Counted from the stretch's first letter, positions 50,946 through 60,660 are shown. The stretch is DNA of 64,000 nt from Scandinavium sp036409475 (GCF_036409475.1 NZ_JAYRCK010000010.1:88194-152193), one strand, 5' to 3'. Notes: a model not told the origin generated them from the letters alone. A program made the numbers and translations.

Positions 50946-51866
50946 ATGAATAACACCGGTTATATTATCGGTGCATACCCTTGTGCACCCTCATTTCATC
51001 AACGAGGGAAAGAAGAAGAGACGGAATTCTGGCATCAGCTGGCCGACACCCCGCACATTCGGGGAATAGAACAGCCCTGCCTTGAGCAATTACACCCTTA
51101 CGGCGACGAGTGGCTGCTGCAACACACGCCCGCCGAATGGCAAATTGTGGTCACCGCGGTGATGGAAACCATGCGCCAGCGGGCGAGCGACGGCGGTTTT
51201 GGTCTGGCGTCCGCCGATGAGGCGCAGCGTCAGGCCTGTGTGGCGTATTACCGCCGCCTGCAGCAGAAAATTAATGCTATCAACGAGCGCTATCCCGGCA
51301 AAATTCCCGCCCTGGAAATGCAGGCGGCCCCACAGGCGGGCAATAGCAGCGTGAGCCAGGCCACCGACGCCTTCGCCCGCTCGATAAGCGAAATCAGCCA
51401 GTGGGAATGGTCCTGCGCTCTGGTGCTGGAACACTGTGACGCCATGGACAAACCCGCCCCACGCAAAGGTTTTCTGCCTCTGACGCAGGTTCTGGAAGTC
51501 CTTGACGGCTACGCGATTTCCCTGTGCATCAACTGGGCACGGTCTGCACTCGAAGGGCGCAGCGCCGATTTACCTTTAGAGCATGCGCGTCAGGCCAGCG
51601 CTGCCGGGAAGCTCGGCGCATTCATGTTTTCCGGCACCGCCAGCGCGGGCGATTACGGTGAATGGCAGGATTCTCATGCGCCGTTTTCCCCTTTCTGCCC
51701 TGAAAGCCTGTTAACCGTGGAGCATGCCCGGGACCTGCTCTCGGTGGAGCACGCATTATTATTTACCGGTATTAAACTGCTGGAAATCGATCCGCAGGCC
51801 AGCGTTGCGCATCGGCTGTCAATATTACGCGATGGAATACAAAACCTGCAATTAGCAAACAAATAA
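50946..51866 (+). CDS. yiaX1: YiaX1-like DUF4862 protein
   Basis: 306 residues, not present in the E. coli yia operon but in the corresponding place in Klebsiella, where yiaX1 is part of the yiaKLX1X2PQRS ascorbate operon. DUF4862 looks like a TIM-barrel relative of sugar-phosphate isomerases (ALEMQAAPQ, LVLEHCDAMD, LCINWARSA). Reaction unknown. Confidence 0.8.
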   Translation: MNNTGYIIGAYPCAPSFHQRGKEEETEFWHQLADTPHIRGIEQPCLEQLHPYGDEWLLQHTPAEWQIVVTAVMETMRQRASDGGFGLASADEAQRQACVAYYRRLQQKINAINERYPGKIPALEMQAAPQAGNSSVSQATDAFARSISEISQWEWSCALVLEHCDAMDKPAPRKGFLPLTQVLEVLDGYAISLCINWARSALEGRSADLPLEHARQASAAGKLGAFMFSGTASAGDYGEWQDSHAPFSPFCPESLLTVEHARDLLSVEHALLFTGIKLLEIDPQASVAHRLSILRDGIQNLQLANK

Positions 51867-51908
51867 AACAATAAGCAAATAACCCTTACCCTACTCTCAA
51901 ATGAGAAT

Positions 51909-53234
51909 ATGACTATGACAACAAACTCTGTGTTAACGGCGGGAGATATTCCACGCCAACGCTGGCTAAGGATAATTCCGCCCATTCTTATTACCTGTAT
52001 TATTTCCTATATGGATCGGGTGAATATTGCCTTTGCCATGCCGGGCGGTATGGACGCCGATTTAGGTATTACCGCCAGCATGGCGGGTCTTGCGGGCGGT
52101 ATTTTCTTTATCGGTTATCTCTTTTTGCAGGTGCCGGGCGGCAAAATAGCGGTACACGGCAGCGGTAAAAAATTTATCGGCTGGTCGCTGGTCGCCTGGG
52201 CGGTCATTTCGGTACTGACCGGGCTGGTCACCAACCAGTATCAGCTGCTGGCCCTGCGCTTTCTGCTCGGCGTCGCCGAGGGAGGCATGTTGCCGGTGGT
52301 GCTGACGATGATCAGCAACTGGTTCCCCGATGCAGAACGAGGCCGCGCCAATGCGATCGTCATTATGTTTGTGCCGATCGCCGGGATTGCCACCGCCCCG
52401 CTCTCAGGCTGGATAATCACCGTCCTTGACTGGCGCTGGCTGTTCATTATCGAAGGTCTGCTGTCTCTGGTAGTGCTGGTGCTGTGGGCCCTGACCATCT
52501 ACGACCGTCCGCAGGAAGCGCGCTGGATAAGCGAGGCGGAAAAGCGCTATCTGGTTGACACATTAGCCGCCGAGCAGCGCGCCATTGCCGGAACCGAAGT
52601 CAAAAACGCCTCGCTGTCGGCGGTGCTCTCTGACAGAACCATGTGGCAGCTTATCGCACTGAACTTCTTCTACCAGACCGGCATTTACGGCTACACCCTG
52701 TGGCTGCCAACCATCCTCAAGGAGCTGACCCACACCAGCATGGGCCAGGTCGGGATGCTGGCTATTCTGCCCTACGTGGGCGCGATTGCCGGAATGTTCC
52801 TGTTCTCCTTCCTGTCCGATCGCACCGGCAAACGCAAACTTTTTGTGTCTCTGCCGCTGCTCGGCTTCGCGCTGTGCATGTTTCTGTCGGTGACCTTACA
52901 GGCCCACATCTGGCTGTCGTATGCCGCGCTGGTGGGCTGCGGTTTCTTCCTGCAGTCGGCGGCGGGCATTTTCTGGACCATTCCGGCCCGGCTGTTCAGC
53001 GCTGAAATGGCCGGGGGCGCTCGCGGGGTGATCAACGCCCTCGGCAACCTCGGCGGCTTCTGTGGCCCGTATGCCGTTGGCGTACTGATCATGCTCTACA
53101 GCAAAGATGCCGGCGTTTACTGCCTTGCTGCCTCACTCGCCATTGCCGCGGTGCTGGCGCTGTTGCTGCCAGCGAAATGCGATACCGGCACGGAGCCCGC
53201 ACCGGCGGTCAGCCCGTGCAAACGCACAGCTTAA
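51909..53234 (+). CDS. yiaX2: YiaX2-like MFS transporter
   Basis: 441 residues, 12 likely membrane segments, anion:cation symporter type (ISYMDRVNIAFAMPGGMDADLGI, the usual motif near TM1). It replaces the TRAP transporter yiaMNO of E. coli and, by analogy with Klebsiella YiaX2, takes up L-ascorbate or diketogulonate. ATG 51915 is an alternative start. Confidence 0.88.
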   Translation: MTMTTNSVLTAGDIPRQRWLRIIPPILITCIISYMDRVNIAFAMPGGMDADLGITASMAGLAGGIFFIGYLFLQVPGGKIAVHGSGKKFIGWSLVAWAVISVLTGLVTNQYQLLALRFLLGVAEGGMLPVVLTMISNWFPDAERGRANAIVIMFVPIAGIATAPLSGWIITVLDWRWLFIIEGLLSLVVLVLWALTIYDRPQEARWISEAEKRYLVDTLAAEQRAIAGTEVKNASLSAVLSDRTMWQLIALNFFYQTGIYGYTLWLPTILKELTHTSMGQVGMLAILPYVGAIAGMFLFSFLSDRTGKRKLFVSLPLLGFALCMFLSVTLQAHIWLSYAALVGCGFFLQSAAGIFWTIPARLFSAEMAGGARGVINALGNLGGFCGPYAVGVLIMLYSKDAGVYCLAASLAIAAVLALLLPAKCDTGTEPAPAVSPCKRTA

Positions 53235-53287
53235 TCCCCCTCGCCCGGCGCATAAGACCGGGCGACTCACTCTAACCGGGAACCACA

Positions 53288-54793
53288 ATGCGTCATCACG
53301 ACACCTACTGGCTCGGCATTGACTGCGGCGGCACCTATCTGAAAGCCGGCCTGTACGACAGCCAGTGTCGGGAGCTCGCCACTGAAAAGCGAGCCTTACA
53401 CACCCTGAGCCCCAGGCCCGGCTACGCCGAGCGTGACATGCAGGAACTGTGGCAGACCTGCGCGGAGACCCTGCGCTCGCTGCTCAGCCACAGCAAAATC
53501 CGCGCTTCGCAAATCAAGGGGATTGGCATCTCCGCCCAGGGGAAAGGGCTTTTTCTGCTCGATAAAGAGGACCGGCCGCTCGGCAACGCTATTCTCTCCT
53601 CCGACCGTCGGGCGCTGGAGATAGTCCAGCGCTGGCAGCAGGATGGGATCCCCGAAAAGCTGTATCCGCACACCCGCCAGACGCTGTGGACCGGGCATCC
53701 GGTGTCGCTGCTGCGCTGGCTCAAGGAGCATCAGCCCGAACGCTACCGGCAAACCGGCTGCGTGATGATGGCCCATGACTATCTGCGCTGGTGCCTGACC
53801 GGCGTGAAAGCGGCTGAAGAAACGAATATTTCCGAATCCAACCTCTACAGCATGGTCAGCGGGCGCTATGACCCTCAGCTGACGCAGTGGCTTGGGATCG
53901 GTGAAACGGATGCCGCGCTCGCGCCGATTGTCGGCCCGGCAGAAATCTGCGGGGAAATCACGCCTCAGGCAGCCGCCCTGACCGGTCTGACGGCGGGAAC
54001 GCCCGTCGTCGGCGGTCTGTTTGACGTGGTTTCCACCGCACTCTGCGCAGGCTTACAGGATGAACGAACCGTCAACGCGGTGATGGGGACCTGGGCGGTG
54101 ACCAGCGGCATTACCGATGGCCTGCGGCAGAACGAGCCGCATCCCTATGTCTACGGACGCTACGTGACGCCGGGGCAGTACATCGTTCACGAAGCGAGCC
54201 CCACCTCTTCCGGCAATCTTGAATGGCTGAACGCGCAGTGGGGCAATCTGTCGTTCGACGACATTAACCAGCAGGTCGCCAGCCTGCCCAAAGCGGGCAG
54301 CGAGGTTTTCTTCCTGCCGTTTCTGTATGGCAGCAACGCCGGGCTGGAGATGACCAGCGGGTTCTACGGCATGCAGGCTCTTCATACTCACGCCCATCTG
54401 CTCCAGGCCGTGTATGAAGGCGTGGTGTTCAGCCATATGACACACCTGAGCCGGATGCGGGAACGCTTTAGCGAAGTGAAAGCCCTGCGCGTCACCGGCG
54501 GTCCGGCACGCTCTGCGGTGTGGATGCAAATGCTGGCCGACGTCAGCGGCCTGAACGTAGAGCTGCCGCGCATCGATGAAACAGGCTGCGCCGGGGCCGC
54601 ACTGGCCGCGCTGGTGGGTACCGGCGTTTACCCCGATTTTCGCAGCGCCCAGCAGGTGATGCGCTATGCGGTCCATACCCTGACGCCCGACCCTGCCGCA
54701 CACGCCGCGTATCAGCGTAAATATCGGCATTATCAATTTCTTATCGAAGCATTACAGGGTTTTCACGCCCGAATGAAGGAGCAAACCCCATGA
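53288..54793 (+). CDS. lyxK: L-xylulose/3-keto-L-gulonate kinase
   Basis: 501 residues, FGGY kinase: WLGIDCGGTYLKAGLYD is the N-terminal phosphate loop and VTGGPARSAVWMQMLADV the C-terminal signature. In this operon (yiaP) it phosphorylates 3-keto-L-gulonate or L-xylulose. Overlaps sgbH by four bases. Confidence 0.93.
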   Translation: MRHHDTYWLGIDCGGTYLKAGLYDSQCRELATEKRALHTLSPRPGYAERDMQELWQTCAETLRSLLSHSKIRASQIKGIGISAQGKGLFLLDKEDRPLGNAILSSDRRALEIVQRWQQDGIPEKLYPHTRQTLWTGHPVSLLRWLKEHQPERYRQTGCVMMAHDYLRWCLTGVKAAEETNISESNLYSMVSGRYDPQLTQWLGIGETDAALAPIVGPAEICGEITPQAAALTGLTAGTPVVGGLFDVVSTALCAGLQDERTVNAVMGTWAVTSGITDGLRQNEPHPYVYGRYVTPGQYIVHEASPTSSGNLEWLNAQWGNLSFDDINQQVASLPKAGSEVFFLPFLYGSNAGLEMTSGFYGMQALHTHAHLLQAVYEGVVFSHMTHLSRMRERFSEVKALRVTGGPARSAVWMQMLADVSGLNVELPRIDETGCAGAALAALVGTGVYPDFRSAQQVMRYAVHTLTPDPAAHAAYQRKYRHYQFLIEALQGFHARMKEQTP

Positions 54794-55446
54794 GCAGACC
54801 GTTATTGCAGCTGGCTCTCGACCACACCATGCTTGATGCGGCGCTGAACGATGCCGCGTTATTGCAGGACAGCGTCGATATCGTCGAGGCCGGAACTATT
54901 CTCTGCCTGAGCGAAGGGCTGAGCGCAATCAAAGCGCTGCGCGCCCAGTGCCCGGAAAAAATTATCGTGGCCGACTGGAAGGTGGCCGATGCCGGAGAAA
55001 CGCTGGTGCAGCAGGCGCTGGGGGCCGGAGCCAACTGGATAACCCTCATCTGCGCCGCGCCGCTGGCGACGGTTGAAAAAGGCCATCAGCAGGCGCAGCG
55101 GCTGGGCGGAGAGATCCAGATAGAGCTGTTCGGCAACTGGACCTTTGACGATGCCCGCGCCTGGCATGACATCGGCGTCCGTCAGGCCATTTATCACCGG
55201 GGCCGCGATGCCCAGGCCAGCGGTCAGCGCTGGGGAGAGGACGATCTGGCGCGGCTAAAAACGTTGTCCGACATCGGCCTTGAACTGTCGGTCACCGGGG
55301 GGATCACCCCGGACGATTTGCCGCTGTTCCGCGACATCAACGTGAAGGCCTTTATCGCCGGGCGGGCGCTCGCCAATGCAGCCCAGCCGCTGCTCGCCGC
55401 CCGGGCGTTCCATCAGCGGCTGACCGACGTGTGGGGGAACCGCTGA
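54790..55446 (+). CDS. sgbH: 3-keto-L-gulonate-6-phosphate decarboxylase
   Basis: 218 residues (E. coli 220). IVADWKVADAGE carries the Asp-x-Lys-x-x-Asp active site of the OMP decarboxylase suprafamily. Yields L-xylulose 5-phosphate. One-base overlap with the next gene. Confidence 0.95.
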   Translation: MSRPLLQLALDHTMLDAALNDAALLQDSVDIVEAGTILCLSEGLSAIKALRAQCPEKIIVADWKVADAGETLVQQALGAGANWITLICAAPLATVEKGHQQAQRLGGEIQIELFGNWTFDDARAWHDIGVRQAIYHRGRDAQASGQRWGEDDLARLKTLSDIGLELSVTGGITPDDLPLFRDINVKAFIAGRALANAAQPLLAARAFHQRLTDVWGNR

Positions 55447-56306
55447 TGAGACGTCATCCTTTAGGGATTTACGAAAAGGCGCTGGCCAAAGATCTGAGCT
55501 GGCCGGAAAGGCTGGGGCTGGCCAAAAGCTGCGGGTTCGACTTTGTCGAGATGTCGGTGGATGAAACCGACGAACGCCTGTCCCGGCTGGAGTGGAGCCC
55601 CGCCCAGCGCGCGTCGCTGGTGTCCGCCATGCTCGAAACCGGGATAGCGATTCCCTCAATGTGCCTGTCAGCCCACCGCCGCTTTCCGTTTGGCAGCCGC
55701 GACCCGGCCGTCCGGGAACGGGCGCGCGAGATAATGCTCAAGGCCATCAGACTCGCACGCGACACGGGCATCCGTACCATCCAGCTTGCCGGATACGACG
55801 TCTATTACGAGCCGCATGATGCCGGCACCGAACAGCGTTTTGCCGAAGGGCTGGCGTGGGCGGTGGAACAGGCGGCAGCGGCGCAGGTCATGCTGGCGGT
55901 AGAGATAATGGACACCGACTTCATGAATTCGATAAGCAAATGGAAAGTGTGGGACCAGCGTCTGGCCTCGCCGTGGTTCAGCGTCTACCCGGACGTGGGC
56001 AACCTCAGTGCGTGGGGGAACGACGTGTCGGCCGAACTGGCACTCGGTATCGACAGGATCGCCGCTATCCACCTGAAAGACACTCAGCCGGTGACGCCAA
56101 CGCAGCCAGGACAATTTCGCGACGTGCCATTCGGCGCGGGCTGTGTCGATTTTATCGCCCTGTTCCGCACGCTGGAACGGCTCAACTACCGTGGCGCGTT
56201 TTTGATAGAGATGTGGACCGAAAAAGCCAAAGAGCCGGTGCTGGAGATAATCGAGGCCCGTCGCTGGATCGAAACCAAAATGCAGGCAGGAGGATTAACA
56301 TGTTAG
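55446..56306 (+). CDS. sgbU: L-xylulose-5-phosphate 3-epimerase
   Basis: 286 residues from ATG 55446. TIM-barrel xylose-isomerase-like epimerase, with VEIMDTDFMNS, YPDVGNLSAWG and HLKDTQPVTPTQPGQF carrying the metal ligands. Makes L-ribulose 5-phosphate. Overlaps sgbE by seven bases. Confidence 0.94.
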   Translation: MRRHPLGIYEKALAKDLSWPERLGLAKSCGFDFVEMSVDETDERLSRLEWSPAQRASLVSAMLETGIAIPSMCLSAHRRFPFGSRDPAVRERAREIMLKAIRLARDTGIRTIQLAGYDVYYEPHDAGTEQRFAEGLAWAVEQAAAAQVMLAVEIMDTDFMNSISKWKVWDQRLASPWFSVYPDVGNLSAWGNDVSAELALGIDRIAAIHLKDTQPVTPTQPGQFRDVPFGAGCVDFIALFRTLERLNYRGAFLIEMWTEKAKEPVLEIIEARRWIETKMQAGGLTC

Positions 56307-56998
56307 AGCCACTGAAAGCTGAGGTGCTGGCGGCCAATCTGGCGCTACCAGCACACGGGCTGGTCACGTTCACCTGGGGTAACGTCAGCGCCATCGACAG
56401 CGAACGCCAGCGGATGGTGATTAAACCTTCCGGCGTGGAATACAGCGAGATGCGCGCGGAAGATATGGTGGTGGTGGACGTCGCGACCGGAAAGGTGATT
56501 GAAGGGAAACTGAAACCATCGTCCGATACCGCCACTCACCTGGCGCTGTACCGACGCTATCCGCAGATAGGCGGCATCGTGCATACCCATTCACGCCATG
56601 CCACCATCTGGTCTCAGGCCGGGAAAGATTTGCCCGCCTGGGGCACCACCCACGCCGATTATTTTTACGGCACTATCCCCTGTACCCGCCCCATGACGCC
56701 GCAGGAAATCGGCGCAGAGTACGAATATGAAACCGGGAAAGTGATTATCGACACCTTTGAGCAACGGGAGTTGGATCCGCAGCAAATCCCCGCGGTGCTG
56801 GTCCATTCCCATGGTCCATTTGCCTGGGGGAAAAATGCCCATGACGCGGTTCATAACGCGGTGGTGCTGGAAGAGTGTGCCTACATGGGGCTGTTTTCAC
56901 GTCAGCTCACCCCGGAGCTCGCCAGCATGCAGCCGGAGCTCCTCGACAAGCATTACCTGCGCAAGCACGGGAAGACGGCGTATTACGGTCAAGGGTGA
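56300..56998 (+). CDS. sgbE: L-ribulose-5-phosphate 4-epimerase
   Basis: 232 residues from ATG 56300. Class II aldolase fold, zinc His residues in HTHSRHATIWSQAG and VHSHGPFAWG. Final step, giving D-xylulose 5-phosphate. AGGAGG lies seven bases before the start. Last gene of the operon. Confidence 0.95.
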   Translation: MLEPLKAEVLAANLALPAHGLVTFTWGNVSAIDSERQRMVIKPSGVEYSEMRAEDMVVVDVATGKVIEGKLKPSSDTATHLALYRRYPQIGGIVHTHSRHATIWSQAGKDLPAWGTTHADYFYGTIPCTRPMTPQEIGAEYEYETGKVIIDTFEQRELDPQQIPAVLVHSHGPFAWGKNAHDAVHNAVVLEECAYMGLFSRQLTPELASMQPELLDKHYLRKHGKTAYYGQG

Positions 56999-57166
56999 GC
57001 AGTTGTGTTTGGGGTCAAGTGGTCAATATAAAAACAGCATTGATTGAATGGATATTGGGTTGTATATTTCAACAGGCTGGATATTAAAACAGTTATTGAT
57101 CATCAAGGATGTGGCAAACAGTTAGGCAAACTAATCACTGAACTTTTTGAACCAAAGGATTAGAAC

Positions 57167-57856
57167 ATGGCCAGATGCACAGCACCAAGATACGGACACC
57201 GCACTGCTAGCGGGAGGGCTTCCTGCCCAGCCTGCGGCAGCAGCTATGGTGGCTATCGCTCATACTCAACGCCCTCTTATTTCTCGCTAGGTGGCGGTTC
57301 GAGCGGGTATAGCAGCAGCGGCGGAGGAAGCTCTAGTAGCACCAGACCACGTTGGTCACGGGCAGGTTCATCCGTGATTTATACCTCTGCGGAAGTGCGT
57401 ACTCTTACGCCAGTCCGTGAGAACGTTGAGAAACGGGCCTCTGTTCCTGATTTACGGGATGTATTCCTGTGCCATGCCTGGGACGATCGCAAAGACGCAG
57501 CCAAAGAGTTGCATGACCAACTTGAGATGAAGGGTGTATCAGTCTGGTTTAGTGAAAAAGATGTTTTACTTGGTGCAACGTTACTCCGGGAAATCGATAA
57601 AGGATTGGCAAAATCGCGCGTAGGAATTGTGCTGGTGACCCCTGCACTACTAAAGCGACTCGCTGGAGAAGGGATTGCTGATAAAGAGCTATCGGCGCTT
57701 CTGGCACGAGATCTTCTTGTTCCCATTGTACATAACACAACGTATGAAGATCTCCGCGAAGTCAGTCCGTTACTTGGTTCACGCAGCGGTTTGAGCACAA
57801 CTGAAGATTCAATGGGCAATATTGCCAGCAAGCTGGCTGAGCTGGTAACAATCTAG
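57167..57856 (+). CDS. TIR-domain protein with Gly/Ser-rich N terminus
   Basis: 229 residues. A CPACG zinc-ribbon-like start (about 21) leads to a long Gly/Ser/Tyr-rich linker (28-68); from about 95 a TIR domain runs to the end: DVFLCHAWDDRKDAAKELHDQL, WFSEKDVLLG, SRVGIVLVTPALL, and KELSALLA with the Glu expected for NAD cleavage. Next to a restriction-modification system it is probably an antiphage effector that depletes NAD or makes a signal; no sensor partner such as SIR2, Argonaute or ThsA is adjacent. AAAGGA before the ATG supports the start. Confidence 0.8.
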   Translation: MARCTAPRYGHRTASGRASCPACGSSYGGYRSYSTPSYFSLGGGSSGYSSSGGGSSSSTRPRWSRAGSSVIYTSAEVRTLTPVRENVEKRASVPDLRDVFLCHAWDDRKDAAKELHDQLEMKGVSVWFSEKDVLLGATLLREIDKGLAKSRVGIVLVTPALLKRLAGEGIADKELSALLARDLLVPIVHNTTYEDLREVSPLLGSRSGLSTTEDSMGNIASKLAELVTI

Positions 57857-57984
57857 CGTTGACATTTATCCTCGTTGGAATTCATGCTTTCGTATCGATA
57901 TGCTCGTCTGGAGAGATGCTGCTCTGCCAGGCATAGTTAAATCTATTGAACAACAGATCGATTTGTCTTTAAGTAAGGACGCAT

Positions 57985-59184
57985 ATGTCAGGCTTTCAGG
58001 AATGGTTACTGAGTAAGGCAACGGGCAATTATTTTCTGTACATCAAACGCTTGTCAGCAAATGACACTGGTGCAACTGGCGGTCATCAGGTTGGCCTATA
58101 TATCCCTTCTGGCATCGTTGCAGAACTGTTTCCCTCAATAGACCACACTGAGGAACTAAATCCCTCGGTTTTTCTCAATTCAACCTACTCCTCGCATATT
58201 TGCAGTGATAGTGAAGCACGCGCGATTTATTATAACGGCAGCTATTTTGGTAAAACCCGAAATGAAAAACGTATAACGCGCTGGGGCCCAGGGAGTCCAC
58301 TTCAGGATCCTGAAAATACAGGTGCATTGTCCATCCTGGCCTTTGAGCACGAGCCCGGAAGTGACAGTAAGAACGTTGATGTGTGGGTTTGCAAAAATCC
58401 TGACGAAGAGGACATTGTCGAATCCATTCTTGGCGAAATTATCCCTGGATCGCTGAGGTTTGGTCCCGCAAAAGAAATTTTAGGTGGATTAGCTCTTCAG
58501 CCAAAAACAACCCAGAAGAAATACAAAATTCCAGCGCCCTGGGAAACCACATTCCCATCTGGCTCAGAAATAATTAAATACGCTGCGGACTACTTTTCAA
58601 AAGGCTGTGCAGACCCAGACGAGCAACTCATCGATCGCAGGCGTGTGGAATATGATATTTTCCTCCTTGTAGAGGAAATGCATGTCCTTGATATTATAAA
58701 GAAGGGATTTAACTCGGTTGATGACTTTATCGCGCTGGCTAATTCAGTCAGTAACCGCAGAAAATCCCGTGCAGGGAAATCACTGGAGCTACATCTTGAA
58801 CAGCTTTTCCTTGAACATGGTCTTACTCAGTTCGCAACACAGTGCGTTACTGAAGGGAATAAAAAACCAGACTTCCTTTTTCCATCTTATGATGCGTACC
58901 ATGACAAAGCATTTCCGGACGAAAAACTCCATATGCTTGCGGTAAAAACGACATGCAAGGATCGGTGGCGGCAAGTGTTGAATGAAGCAGACAGAATAAA
59001 AAACATCCATCTCTTTACGCTTCAGGAAGGAGTGTCATTGGCACAATTTAAAGAAATGCAGCAAGAACGGGTTACGCTGGTTGTTCCCTCTTCCCTGCAC
59101 AAAAAATATCCTGAGGCTATTCGACCAGAATTGATGACTCTGGGGCATTTTATTGCCAAGCTTATCGGTATCTACACTGTATAA
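57985..59184 (+). CDS. ecoRIIR: EcoRII-type restriction endonuclease
   Basis: 399 residues (EcoRII 404), alike from end to end: YIKRLSANDTGATGGHQVGL in the effector-binding N-terminal domain, and KKPDFLFP (Asp296) plus LAVKTTCKDRWRQ (Lys321, Lys325, Arg327) in the nuclease domain. It should cut before CCWGG and need two sites. Convergent with its methyltransferase across a shared terminator. The C-terminal few residues differ from EcoRII. Confidence 0.93.
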   Translation: MSGFQEWLLSKATGNYFLYIKRLSANDTGATGGHQVGLYIPSGIVAELFPSIDHTEELNPSVFLNSTYSSHICSDSEARAIYYNGSYFGKTRNEKRITRWGPGSPLQDPENTGALSILAFEHEPGSDSKNVDVWVCKNPDEEDIVESILGEIIPGSLRFGPAKEILGGLALQPKTTQKKYKIPAPWETTFPSGSEIIKYAADYFSKGCADPDEQLIDRRRVEYDIFLLVEEMHVLDIIKKGFNSVDDFIALANSVSNRRKSRAGKSLELHLEQLFLEHGLTQFATQCVTEGNKKPDFLFPSYDAYHDKAFPDEKLHMLAVKTTCKDRWRQVLNEADRIKNIHLFTLQEGVSLAQFKEMQQERVTLVVPSSLHKKYPEAIRPELMTLGHFIAKLIGIYTV

Positions 59185-59192
59185 ACTCGAGG

Positions 59193-59224
59193 AAAGCCCT
59201 CAGGCACGAGCGCCTGAGGGCTTT
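59193..59224. terminator. Bidirectional terminator between the convergent restriction and methyltransferase genes
   Basis: AAAGCCCTCAGGC (59193-59205) pairs with GCCTGAGGGCTTT (59212-59224), a perfect 13-bp stem. Confidence 0.9.
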
Positions 59225-59226
59225 CT

Positions 59227-60660
59227 TTATTTGATTTTCGTTTTGTCTGCTCGCGCAGAAACAGCTTTACCGATGTAAGGTTCAAGCAATCTGGCAACAG
59301 CTTCAAATACAGGAACAACAACAGAGTTCCCAAACTGGCGATAAGACTGGGTATCAGAAACAGGGATCCTGAACGGTTTGCCGCCGACTTTTTCAAACCC
59401 CATTAGCCGGGCACATTCATGAGGCGTCAACCTTCTTGGGCGCCGGCTTTGATTTTCTTCGTCGCGGAAATCTAATTCCCCTTTCGCTTTGTCCCATCCT
59501 CTGTCTACCAGTATTTCAGAGCCATCTTTGTGGTACCGGGCAGAGAGAGTTCTGGCCACACTGTTCACATTTGTAGGATTAACGAGTCCAAACCCAAAAC
59601 CATTGCCTTTCGCGGCATGTTTCTTGGCATAGTTATACAGGTATTCCCAGAGTTTCGGTGTCAATATATATTTACTGTCTACCGCAGGATCCAGTAACTC
59701 TCCAAATGTTGGACGATTTTGTGGATACAATTTATGAATATTGCGAAGGGTAAAACCATCGTGGATTTTAAGATCGCGACGGAATCCGACTAATACAATT
59801 CGCTCTCTGTGCTGAGGTAAGAAATTTTTCCCGTCAATAATTTTGGGATCATCAGAACCCGAAACACCTGCATCTGCAACTTCATAACCAAGCTCATCAA
59901 GCGTTTCCATGATGACCTTGAAGGTTTTGCCTTTATCGTGGCTTTTCAGGTTCTTAACGTTTTCAAGGACGAATATTGCCGGCTTTTTGGCCTTAATAAT
60001 ACGCGCAACATCAAAGAAGAGCGTCCCTTGAGCTTCACATTCAAACCCATGAGCTCTTCCTAAAGAATTTTTCTTGCTGACACCTGCGAGGCTAAAAGGC
60101 TGGCAAGGGAACCCGGCTAACAAGACATCATGATCAGGAATTTCTTTATCGATATGCTTATAGGCAGCAGTTTCCGACAAGCCTTCTCTATCACTAAGAG
60201 TGACTTCACGAATGTCGAGGTTAAATTTATGTTCCTGCTCATCGTTAAACCAGTTTGCTTTGTAAGTCCGGACAGCCTCTTTGTTCCATTCACTGGTAAA
60301 AACGCAATGACCGCCAATTTCTTCAAACCCTTTGCGAATACCACCGATGCCAGCAAATAAATCGATAAAGCGAAATGCGTAGTCAGGGTGATGCTTCGGA
60401 GGTTCTGGCAGCATTTTCCTTAGCAGAATTTCCTCTGCAGAGGTCAATGATTTTGGCCCACACTTCCCGTTAATCCACCGATTTATCGTTTCCCTGCTCC
60501 AGTCATTATTACCTACTTTTCTAAGCAGTTCTGCCACGTATTTTTGATCATAAATTTCAAGAACTTTTGCAATAAGCTCTCTGTCCTTTTCCTGCTGCAA
60601 TTTTTCTTCTTCTTCAGATTTCTGCAGGAGATCCTGCGCAAGCAATTCAAATTCAGACAT
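59227..60660 (-). CDS. ecoRIIM: EcoRII-type DNA cytosine-5 methyltransferase
   Basis: 477 residues from ATG 60660, the length of M.EcoRII; GGAGGT six bases upstream decides against the longer frame from 60783. FIDLFAGIGGIRKGFE is motif I, GFPCQPFSLAG the catalytic Cys loop, FVLENV motif VI, and RQFGNSVVVPVFEAVA motif X. The N-terminal helical extension (LRKVGNNDWSRETINRWI) has an HTH-like look and in M.EcoRII represses its own promoter. Methylates CCWGG, the Dcm site. Confidence 0.95.
   Translation of the reverse strand: MSEFELLAQDLLQKSEEEEKLQQEKDRELIAKVLEIYDQKYVAELLRKVGNNDWSRETINRWINGKCGPKSLTSAEEILLRKMLPEPPKHHPDYAFRFIDLFAGIGGIRKGFEEIGGHCVFTSEWNKEAVRTYKANWFNDEQEHKFNLDIREVTLSDREGLSETAAYKHIDKEIPDHDVLLAGFPCQPFSLAGVSKKNSLGRAHGFECEAQGTLFFDVARIIKAKKPAIFVLENVKNLKSHDKGKTFKVIMETLDELGYEVADAGVSGSDDPKIIDGKNFLPQHRERIVLVGFRRDLKIHDGFTLRNIHKLYPQNRPTFGELLDPAVDSKYILTPKLWEYLYNYAKKHAAKGNGFGFGLVNPTNVNSVARTLSARYHKDGSEILVDRGWDKAKGELDFRDEENQSRRPRRLTPHECARLMGFEKVGGKPFRIPVSDTQSYRQFGNSVVVPVFEAVARLLEPYIGKAVSARADKTKIK

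Noticed and set aside
54053..54736. 227-codon open frame antisense to lyxK
   Set aside because: Shadow of a well supported kinase gene; no independent signals.
57881..57980. Coding-like scrap (IDMLVWRDAALPGIV...) between the TIR and restriction genes
   Set aside because: It reads plausibly in one frame but has no start, is under 35 codons and matches nothing I recognise.
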